NCBI GenBank assembly: GCA_940671915.1
Contig: CALNVZ010003426.1
Location: forward strand, 13,041,918-13,105,917
DNA length: 64,000 nt
Direction of reading: 5' to 3'
Source: Paracentrotus lividus
Taxonomy: Eukaryota > Echinodermata > Echinoidea > Camarodonta > Echinidae
The first letter of the stretch is position 1, and each line of letters opens with the position of its first letter. Under the pieces are notes generated by a model that was given only the letters and a program-made list of their open reading frames with translations, searched no databases and was not told where the DNA came from. Made by a program: the position numbers and the translations under genes. Below, one piece after another: positions 58,601 to 64,000 of the stretch.

Positions 58601-61600
58601 GGTCGAATTTATCCAAATCGTCTCGTACGACTCTCGGACAAGCCGTGAATCTCGCGATCTCCGATATGATTTCTGGGCAAACTGTCTGCGCAGTTTGCAT
58701 GAAATGTGTTACTCTTCCACCGACGATGTTGGGGTAAGCATTAAGATTTACTTTCTGTGATTATAATGGTTATTTTTATATTTTTTTACGAGTAAATTTT
58801 GCCCTTCAAAAAGTGGTTTGAAGTTGCTTTGTTGTTTTACCCATTTTTCAACATGTTTGTATATTTAACTGGCTGCTGACCCATCTAAAATAGCAGTAAA
58901 TGTGAAATTCTTACCTCCGTCTTCTTCAGACACGGCCCGTTCTGAGATACCAAAGATTGACGGTGCTTTGGAAAATGGTTAATTTATAGAAAATTAAGGC
59001 CTGAATATTGCACATTTTCGCTCAAACAAGCTTATTGCTCGCTCGAACGGTCACGTGATCTTATCGTGGACGCTCGGTGGGATTTTGGGTCAAATGTTCG
59101 CGGTTTATCCCAGGAACCGTACAGCAAAAATCAGTCCCATATGTACAAATTGGTGTTTGTAATCGTCTGTGTTTCAATTGATTTTGGAATTGATTCATAA
59201 CGCTTCAAAATTGCATATTTTAACCACTGTATGAACAAATGAGTGAGATCATTGATTATTTGGCATAATTCTATGTGAACACTGGATAAACAAATTTTAA
59301 TCGGCCTGTCTGAAAAGCCATGACATGACTTATGAGCCTCAGGCTCAGAGCAGAGGCTCAGTGATCTGAAGTGAAACTGAAAGTGAAACTTTTTTTTTTT
59401 TTAAAGTCTCGCCATTTATAGATAAAGTAGTTTTTATGCACATAAGGAGGGATAGGGTTTACAGTTACAGTCATTTACTAGGGATATTAAGACTGCATTA
59501 ATCGTGGTACTTGAAATACCAGGGAAATGATGATGTTTCTTTAACATAATCATGATAATTGGCCTAACAAGTTAGGTGGAATCTTGGCCTCTTAGAGTTC
59601 TAACACGTTAAGTGTTGGGTCTAAATTAAAATGGGTCAAAAAGTGACATTTTCTGAATCTCTAGTTTATTTGAAATGATATGTAGATCTAGGCCTAATTT
59701 GTGTTTACAATTCTACATTCATTTCACAGGCATTCCAAGCCCAGTCTTCTCCTCGGTGGAAAGTCCATGCATATGGTGATTCAATTCTGCGTGATCTTCA
59801 AAATAACTTGGATTTGGTACTGTGACTATTTTTGGCTCCTTCCGTGGCTTAGAACTTAGAAGTGAACTCAATGACGAATTATCTTATGGGTAACCTTGAT
59901 ACAAATTTTCTCAGTTAAATTTATGTAACCTTCTTTCTTCTATGTATTCTATATTCTATAATAAGTACTGTGGACAGTATACATGACAGGTACATTTTAT
60001 GAGCTGTAGAGTCTACTTGATATTAGGTACATGTTATGGTAAGAGTGCCAAGTCTGCGTAGTGCCTATGTCTACGCATCCACGTAAATGCGCGATTGTCA
60101 TAGAACAAAACATCAAACTGACACCAATATTCAATCTTAACCTCAACCGTCCATTTTGATTCCAAAAACTGCAAAAATAATTGATTAAAAATGAGTCCAG
60201 CAAGTTTCATTTGCTACCCTGAAAATTTCAATCATTGTCAAAAAAGAAAAGTCAGAAACTTCACTGCGCTTGAATTGCGTGCAAAATGAGTGAGTGCGCA
60301 GACATGGCACTATCAGTTTTGCTACACAAAATGACCAGCCCGTCTGAAAATCGTTTAAAAAAAACATTGTTTTTGCGAATAATTTCTTGAATTTTTTGTT
60401 TCATTGATCATTAGAATATGAAGAGCGGAATAACATTGATGATTCTCAAAATAATATTTTACTTTGTAATAAAATCGAGATCGAATTTTAGGTGCGCAGA
60501 CATAGGCACTTCCTTCAACAATTCTTTTTGCCAGTATACTTACAGTTCAACTCTAACCAGTGCTTGCATTATTGTTTTAGTGTAATAGGTGTATTGATGA
60601 CGATATAAAGGCAAAATTGTTAACACAATAATGCAAGTGTGTGATGTAGGCTGAAACATTTTTACTTGGATATATCTGTAAATAACATGTACCGCGTACT
60701 GCTTTTTAGATAAGGAATATTAAGTATTTACATCTTCAAAATACTTTTGCAGCTGTCCACTCAAATGACTTTTTTTTTCATGTGTGTGAAACAGCTTATA
60801 TGTGTATAATTTGTCTACATGTAATGTATATTTACAATAATTGTTTTACTGTATGTTGATCTTTAGACTTTATAAAGCTCACAGACGTTTAAATAAGGAA
60901 CCCTACATATTAATAAGAATGACTGATTATGTACATGTATAGTACAATGTTTTTCAAATACATGACTGTGTTTTACATGATTTTAGATGCATGCAGTTTT
61001 TCAGGTTTGGTCAACTATATTATTATAATAATAATAAAATAATAATAAAATTTATAAAGCGCTTTACACAAAAAGTTTCAAAGCGCTAGTTACAACATAT
61101 AAATTAACATTAAAACATAAAGTTATTAAGCTTACAAAACAAATACATATGTGTGTGAAACAGCTTGACATTTACCCCCAAAGTAATATTTACTCTGTTC
61201 TTTATATTTATGTACATTGTATGTATGTATGTTTATATACACACACGTTATAGACGCACAGATAATGAAGAGTATTATGCGCTCTCAGTTTACGGTTTAC
61301 TGTGTTGTGTCATATACTGATATATTTTAAAAAACATTGCCATTAATGAAAGAGTATGTATTATCTTATATTTATGAACAGTTATTGTTTATGCAATGAA
61401 CTTATCTTTTGCCATGGTGTGATAATCGACAAACTTGCCGAAAATATGTTCACACTTCCTTGAACCCCCATTGATAGTATCTCTGCTGTGTTTTTGTTTT
61501 GTTTTTGTTTTATCTTTTGTCGTGGGTATTCAAACTTAGTTTTTTTGAAAGCCTTGGTAAAACTGCAAGAAAAGCATAACTGATGTATAATAACTGAGAA

Positions 61601-62058
61601 GTGCACACCGTATATATGTTCTCTTGTTTTAACTGTTTATAGCAGCAGCTGGTTTGTTGTCAAACTTGTCTTTCATTCTTGCTGTCAGTTTATTTATGAT
61701 AAAAATACAACCTGCATATTACATGTACACATACATTTTTAATAAATGTCCATGATATATATGTTTTAAAAACTGAAGGCCTTAACCACATTTTGTTTAT
61801 TGTCGCTGTTATTGATTTAGAGATTATTCATTATGAATGTGAAGAAGATGTCAGTGCGATACATAGGAACTTAGGTTATGCTTATTGAATTTTAAATATG
61901 TTTACTGTATTACCCATGTAAAAAAAAATATATATAATAAATAGAGGTCTATACATTATTTTATTCAGGGAAAAAAAAAAAAAAAGGTTATTTCGTAGAG
62001 ATAAGAAAAAGAAGACAAAGAGAGGAAGATCGAAGAAGACAGTGTGTGTGTGCTGATG

Positions 62059-62093
<35 letters not shown>

Positions 62094-63996
62094 GTGTGTG
62101 TGTGTGTTGTGTGTAAGAGAGAGAGAGAGAGAGAGATGAGAGAGCGAACGAAGGGAAGAAAGATGGGGGGAAAAAGTGCGATAAAGAGCGAGCTAAAGAG
62201 AATGATAGAGACCAGTCCGTTCATTAAACCGTGAACAGAAGTCACGAAAGTTGAACGCTGTGGGACCGACCCTAATTTTTGATGCAAGAATCTCGACTCA
62301 TATTTCGTATTTTCTAACATTTATTAATAAGTGGTAATACATTTGCTTCCGATGGGTGTTTTAAGTATTTGAATGGTTATTGTTGGAAATTTTAGCGCGA
62401 AATATATTTTTAATTGTAAAAATAAAAACTGGAAATACTACGAGGACGTCAGTGAATCAATACGGGTTGCGTGGAGTGGCCGTTCGTGAAATATTGCGTC
62501 TTCATTCCAAAACAGTAATGGATGTCGCTGCGTTCATAACTGGCTGCTACCCATCTAAAAATCACTCAGAAATGGTTTCGCTCAAAATTAGGTAAAATTA
62601 ATCATTTTCATAATTGTAGATATTATGGTGCCTCGCGGAATAGAGGTATTTATACGCGTTAATCCAACAGTGCTCCGTGGGGGGAAAACTCGATATCTGA
62701 ACACAGTTTCATAAGTTTTCATAAGTTTTTCCAATTTTTTAATAGAAATTTTGAGATATTTCATCCATTGGACTTTAGCTATCTAATGAAAAAAAAATTA
62801 TATGAAATATAAATGTACAACGGAGTTATTGATGATTTCAACGAGTCCTCTGCCGCACCTTCGGTAAGTTCGGAACCGGAAGTCAGATTCACGCACTCGG
62901 CGACTTGGATAAAATAGACGTATATTTTCGCGCTTGCTAATAGACTGTCATATTATGTAAGCGATCTACACGTAAATGGGGGTAGATTTACATAACTGTG
63001 TCACATAGAAATTTTTATTCCATAATTTATGCACGACGCTCGAATGATCACGTTTAGCATATGAAATACACTACCATTGTGTCTTCCAATGAACAATAGT
63101 CACAATAAAATTTAGATAGATTTGTCAATTATTTTTTTTGGTAAGTCCTCATATGCATTTCTTTATACGTTTTCAACTGTCGGGGGTAGTCCGACAGTGG
63201 ATTCGTTGAAGTTCCTTTAATCCTTTTTACATTTCTCTTTATTCTAAAAAGTATTGAAAGAGTGGCTTTGCAGATTACGTTTTGTGAAGTCGAGTCTTGC
63301 AGTTTTTCTTGTGAAATGGGTCTACTTTGGTTATGATTGACAGCGCGCACAACAAAAGCGGTCTTTATCGGGAACAGCTGAATCGCTTTGTTCAGTTAAA
63401 GTCAACGCACTTCAGTCATCGCAACCAGGAGGCGGAGCTCCAAGCGATAGCTAATCAGAGCGCTCAACAATCAAACTGCATTGTCCTCTTGCTCTGTACG
63501 AACGAACTTGTAGGCATTTCGACGTGTGTCACTGTGTTGTGTTGCAATTTATTGAACACCGACAGTGCCTGGCACTAGTGTAGTGGCAGTCTGCTCATCA
63601 CTCACATCACATTGGACATTTCATACCTCTTTTGGCATGTTTGGCTCTTACTCATTTGTCATTCACTTGTTGAAGTTGTTATGCAATGTCTCGATCAAAG
63701 ACTAAAAACTAGTAAAAGAGCGTTTTCTTCAATTACTTTTTTACTTAGATTTGTGCATTAGATTCTACTGTCCCACACGTTCCATTTCATGTAAGTGCCC
63801 TTAAAAATCGACTCACTTCGCGATCAATATTGTAACAGAAAAGTAGGTTGGTTTTACCTAAACATTTCGAAGTCCAAGCAATGTTCCTCTTTCCACAGTA
63901 CTTTGGAACTGCCCTCAATCGAAGATTGGACGACAAAATTGCACCTATTTGTCTTGACAATCCGCTCCGAAGAGCCGTGTTCCCGACACTCGCCAT
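44169..63996 (-). CDS. PDHX: Pyruvate dehydrogenase protein X (E3-binding protein), 11 coding exons
   Basis: PDHX is a structural part of the mitochondrial pyruvate dehydrogenase complex. It binds dihydrolipoamide dehydrogenase (E3) and anchors it to the E2 core. Joining the 11 exons keeps frame at all ten junctions and gives 478 residues, close to the usual length of about 500. Residues 1-46 form an Arg-rich, Asp/Glu-free mitochondrial presequence. The lipoyl domain is about 48-125, with lipoyl Lys91 in EIETDKA. The E3-binding domain is about 174-206 ([13 protein letters not shown]...[10 protein letters not shown]). A Pro/Ala-rich linker follows (about 215-245), then the acyltransferase-like domain (about 256-478). 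The motif that is DHRxxDG in active E2s reads SDARVVDG, so the catalytic His is Ala450. This marks PDHX rather than DLAT. The start ATG has context CAAGATGG. The promoter lies at or beyond the right edge of the window. Introns 1 and 9 are long and rich in transposons. Confidence 0.95.
44433..44495 (-). repeat. LINE/SINE tail (AAT)n with GCGC motif
   Basis: aataataat...tatatagcgcataat...tatgcgctttac is the reverse complement of the GCGCT...(ATT)n tail type. It lies in PDHX intron 10. Confidence 0.65.
44812..44876 (-). CDS. PDHX: PDHX exon 10: acyltransferase-like domain
   Basis: It encodes [20 protein letters not shown], matching the ARxxKLxxxEFQGGSF segment of the family. The acceptor is TTGTCCAG and the donor is AG|GTGAGT. 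It is 65 bp and ends in phase 2. Confidence 0.95.
45419..45577 (-). CDS. PDHX: PDHX exon 9: acyltransferase-like domain
   Basis: It encodes [20 protein letters not shown], then [20 protein letters not shown] and [13 protein letters not shown]. The [13 protein letters not shown] core is conserved in all E2-type domains. It is 159 bp, phase 0 to 0, with acceptor CTCTGCAG and donor AAG|GTAGAG. Confidence 0.95.
45747..46605. mobile_element. TA-flanked element with GGGGAGACTGGGGTAA ends
   Basis: The ends GGGGAGACTGGGGTAA and its inverse TTACCCTAGTCTCCCC (one mismatch) carry TA on both sides. The motif ggggtaattatggccccc or a close variant recurs at 45776, 46139 and 46404 and, inverted, at 46579. 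It is 859 bp, AT-rich inside, with no coding frame. It sits in PDHX intron 8, upstream of exon 9. Confidence 0.85.
47086..47888. mobile_element. piggyBac-like MITE (TTAA duplication, CCCTTTAG ends)
   Basis: TTAA flanks both sides (47082-47085 and 47889-47892), and the ends CCCTTTAGCGCCTA / TAGGTGCTAAAGGG are inverted. Both features are typical of piggyBac. Inside is a second inverted repeat with arms of about 130 bp (about 47290-47420 and 47680-47810). The block gtaactcctcccgcatcttc is an example of an inverted match. It is 803 bp with no transposase and lies in PDHX intron 8. Confidence 0.85.
48467..48497 (-). pseudogene. Remnant copy of PDHX exon 8 (copy D)
   Basis: Only the part equivalent to QLK-VDNI remains, followed by a stop. 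It is flanked by the same intron words (ttgtatcactgtgaac) as the other copies, which shows that it belongs to a segmental duplication. Confidence 0.65.
48508..48815. mobile_element. MITE with CCCGTATTCTCAA ends, TSD CAAAG
   Basis: The outer ends are inverse copies over roughly 80 bp (cccgtattctcaa, gcctag, tggcttgct, ggattgaatccc-type blocks). CAAAG flanks both sides (48503-48507 and 48816-48820). It inserted into the intron next to exon-8 copy D. Confidence 0.85.
48877..49185 (-). pseudogene. Copy C of PDHX exon 8, split by a MITE
   Basis: Read on the minus strand, the piece at about 49185-49139 encodes [13 protein letters not shown]. The piece at about 48902-48877 encodes KAAAMALK followed by a splice-donor-like GTCAGT. 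A 233-bp MITE separates them. The 5' part of the exon is not recognisable and a stop lies just upstream. Confidence 0.8.
48903..49135. mobile_element. MITE with TGCTACAGTCACACAGAC ends, TTA duplication (PIF/Harbinger type)
   Basis: Ends of about 40 bp are almost perfect inverse copies. TTA stands on both sides (48900-48902 and 49136-49138), the 3-bp TWA target typical of PIF/Harbinger. It interrupts exon-8 copy C. Confidence 0.85.
49426..49520 (-). pseudogene. Copy B of PDHX exon 8, splice donor intact
   Basis: It encodes [20 protein letters not shown] then AMALK, ending at a good donor (AAG|GTAAGG). Against exon 8, the conserved 60 bases differ at six positions, of which only one changes the amino acid (Val to Phe). 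The 5' part is diverged, and the CACAG acceptor-like site joins in the wrong frame. It may be a decayed duplicate or a poorly defined alternative exon. Confidence 0.7.
49843..49980 (-). CDS. PDHX: PDHX exon 8: acyltransferase-like domain
   Basis: It encodes [20 protein letters not shown], then [20 protein letters not shown]. The SVNDFIIKA segment is highly conserved. The acceptor is TTTTCAG and the donor is AAA|GTAAGT. It is 138 bp, phase 0 to 0. Three more partial copies lie downstream at 48467-49520. Confidence 0.95.
50077..50160 (+). repeat. LINE/SINE tail with (ATT)n
   Basis: tgtaaagcgcttagagatgaaattgtttcatattaggcactatataag followed by (att)n. It lies in PDHX intron 7. Confidence 0.75.
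50447..50758. mobile_element. hAT-like MITE built of TTCCCTGA repeats
   Basis: The ends CAGGGTTCCCAGC and GCTGAGAACCCTG are inverted and resemble hAT termini. TTACT is duplicated on both sides (50442-50446 and 50759-50763). About ten copies of ttccctga occur inside. It is 312 bp and lies in PDHX intron 7. Confidence 0.75.
50893..50961 (-). CDS. PDHX: PDHX exon 7: start of acyltransferase-like domain
   Basis: It encodes [20 protein letters not shown], the conserved helix that opens 2-oxoacid dehydrogenase acyltransferase domains. It is 69 bp, phase 0 to phase 0, with acceptor TTTTTGTAG and donor AAG|GTTAGA. Confidence 0.9.
51490..51637 (-). CDS. PDHX: PDHX exon 6: Pro/Ala-rich linker
   Basis: It starts [15 protein letters not shown], which closes the E3-binding domain. 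It continues as a Pro/Ala/Ser/Thr linker with a PPPPP run that lets the outer domains swing. The acceptor is CCCTAG and the donor is GAG|GTGAGA. It is 148 bp. Confidence 0.9.
52040..52138 (-). CDS. PDHX: PDHX exon 5: E3-binding (peripheral subunit-binding) domain
   Basis: It encodes [20 protein letters not shown] and [13 protein letters not shown]. This is the two-helix fold with the T-G-P-x-G-R loop that holds E3. It is 99 bp, phase 2 to phase 2. Its acceptor and first codons are repeated in tandem just upstream in the intron (52139-52470). Confidence 0.95.
52139..52470 (-). repeat. Tandem copies of the 5' part of PDHX exon 5 with its splice acceptor
   Basis: The segment holding TTACAG plus the first codons of exon 5 recurs with periods of about 108, 110 and 117 bp (anchor gagaca at 52125, 52233, 52343 and 52460). 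The second copy still reads [12 protein letters not shown]. The third reads EGLSLAV and then shifts. The last is only a trace. Two intact 3' splice sites are therefore duplicated upstream of the real exon. Confidence 0.85.
52481..52603. repeat. Truncated relative of the 12.2-kb MITE plus (AAAT)n
   Basis: ggcagatccaggattt matches the inverse of the right end at about 12350. It is followed by C7 A13 and an (aaat)n run. It lies in PDHX intron 4. Confidence 0.6.
54360..55515. repeat. Tandem array of ~145-bp units with TGACCTTTGACC motifs
   Basis: Six to seven diverged units begin near 54540, 54659, 54808, 54955, 55095, 55246 and 55397. Each has aagtttgaa, gtcaaacggtt, gcgagaac, ccattttca, ctgtgacctttgacc and cccatatgcacaca blocks in order. 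The left boundary contains ggcatgcctccg. The right boundary has gggacggacggacaacccg and a cctccgg...ggcggagg hairpin, so the whole looks like one inverted-end repeat element. It lies in PDHX intron 4. Confidence 0.8.
56008..56201 (-). CDS. PDHX: PDHX exon 4: end of lipoyl domain and first linker
   Basis: [20 protein letters not shown] completes the lipoyl domain. A flexible acidic/polar linker follows ([19 protein letters not shown]). The acceptor is CCACAG and the donor G|GTGAGA gives phase 2. The 194 bp join to exon 5 to form a Gly codon. Confidence 0.9.
56733..56833 (-). CDS. PDHX: PDHX exon 3: lipoyl-lysine exon
   Basis: It encodes [20 protein letters not shown] and [13 protein letters not shown]. 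The Lys of the DKA turn (residue 91) is the lipoylation site. The acceptor is TTACTAG and the donor is GTAAGA. It is 101 bp and ends in phase 0. Confidence 0.95.
57231..57314 (-). CDS. PDHX: PDHX exon 2: first part of lipoyl domain
   Basis: It encodes [18 protein letters not shown] and then [10 protein letters not shown], the conserved start of lipoyl domains. The acceptor is CTATACAG and the donor is GTATGT. It is 84 bp, phase 1 to phase 1, and matches exon 1. Confidence 0.95.
57596..57767. mobile_element. MITE with ~50-bp GC-rich inverted ends (AGGTACCTTCCC)
   Basis: AGGTACCTTCCCAAAAGTTA at the left is perfectly inverted at the right. The pairing continues through gccgcggctcgctgcgtgaacgc-type sequence. 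It is 172 bp and lies in PDHX intron 1. Confidence 0.9.
57858..58003. mobile_element. Diverged copy of the CAGGGGC MITE family
   Basis: It shares ccatacatttgtgattttta, the poly-C block and ccgc(t/g)gcccctg with 36835-37013. The left end is missing or decayed. Confidence 0.75.
58519..58733 (+). CDS. Possible exon of a small plus-strand gene inside PDHX intron 1 (low confidence)
   Basis: This CpG-rich stretch stays open in one frame and ends at a good donor (GG|GTAAGC). The peptide includes [20 protein letters not shown] and [12 protein letters not shown], with an in-frame ATG in SDMISG. It joins in frame to the candidate exon at 59730. No family was recognised. An alternative is a CpG-rich promoter or a non-coding RNA exon. 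Confidence 0.25.
59730..59859 (+). CDS. Possible second exon of the same plus-strand unit (low confidence)
   Basis: A clear 3' splice site (CATTTCACAG) precedes a frame that, joined to 58733, reads [20 protein letters not shown] and then a Trp/Phe-rich tail to a stop. Another frame ([20 protein letters not shown]) is equally open, so the coding frame is unsure. The long AT-rich DNA after it could be a 3' UTR. Confidence 0.25.
60060..60510. mobile_element. TIR element with AGTGCCTATGTCTRCGCA ends
   Basis: The left end agtgcctatgtctacgca is inverted at the right (tgcgcagacataggcact) with one mismatch. A third copy (tgcgcagacatggcact) is internal at about 60294. It is 451 bp. No target duplication was seen. 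It lies in PDHX intron 1. Confidence 0.75.
61025..61090 (-). repeat. LINE/SINE tail (AAT)n with GCGC motif
   Basis: aataataataaaat...ttataaagcgctttacac...caaagcgct is the reverse complement of the tail type seen at 50077 and 20285. Confidence 0.7.
61091..63857. other. Right part of PDHX intron 1, no clear gene
   Basis: A GT microsatellite followed by GA repeats lies at 62040-62140. AATAAA words on the plus strand near 61739 and 61936 could end a plus-strand transcript. Short frames near 62380-62595 and 63327-63578 lie in CpG-richer DNA but have no recognisable product. Confidence 0.5.
63858..63996 (-). CDS. PDHX: PDHX exon 1: start and mitochondrial presequence
   Basis: The exon begins [20 protein letters not shown] and is rich in Arg, Ser and Ala with no acidic residue, as expected of a matrix-targeting peptide. 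It ends after one base of codon 47 at a donor G|GTAAAA (phase 1). The start codon lies only 4 bp from the window edge, so any 5' UTR is not visible. Confidence 0.85.
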
Positions 63997-64000
63997 CTTG

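Noticed and set aside
44169-63996. The E2-type gene could be DLAT (catalytic dihydrolipoamide acetyltransferase)
   Set aside because: There is only one lipoyl domain and the active-site His of DHRxxDG is replaced by Ala. Length and motif fit PDHX.

Overview
This window looks like nuclear DNA from an animal, probably a marine invertebrate deuterostome such as an echinoderm. The evidence is long AT-rich introns with GT-AG splice sites, abundant microsatellites, many short inverted-repeat transposons, decayed LINEs, and one recognisable mitochondrial enzyme gene split into 11 coding exons. The species cannot be fixed from the sequence alone. There are two assembly gaps, 18 N at 5885 and 795 N at 22169.

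The only gene I can assign with confidence is PDHX on the minus strand. It encodes pyruvate dehydrogenase protein X, also called the E3-binding protein. It runs from the start codon at 63996 to the stop at 44169. The 11 exons join with matching splice phases into 478 codons: mitochondrial presequence, one lipoyl domain, E3-binding domain, Pro/Ala-rich linker and a degenerate acyltransferase domain. The catalytic His is Ala in the final motif, which identifies PDHX rather than the catalytic E2 (DLAT). Two exons carry decaying local duplications. Exon 8 has three extra partial copies, two of them touched by MITEs. The 5' part of exon 5, including its 3' splice site, is repeated three more times. 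The introns are loaded with DNA transposon relics, and intron 1 may hold a small plus-strand transcription unit.

From 1 to about 43 kb the window is mostly intergenic or intronic. It holds a reverse transcriptase relic at the left edge, an unrecognised 675-bp symmetric phase 1-1 exon at 6521-7195 (minus), a second LINE relic at 30.3-31.0 kb (minus), two weak candidate exons (26203-26368 and 33528-33789, both minus), and a series of TIR/fold-back elements. Two of these are members of one family that form hairpins 1.3-2.0 kb long (18180-20146 and 37473-38755). Other notable repeats are a 133-bp array carrying GTCACACACGTGAC (39.2 kb), a 2.1-kb element with GCTCGCGC repeats (10.1-12.2 kb), and an array of about 145-bp units with nuclear-receptor DR1-like sequences (54.5-55.5 kb).

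I did not find a prokaryote-style system, a CRISPR array or an obviously new multi-gene system. The most interesting signals are the exon-duplication arrays inside PDHX, the fold-back element with a tRNA-like core, the unassigned exon at 6.5-7.2 kb, and the strong excess of the palindrome TAGGCCTA.
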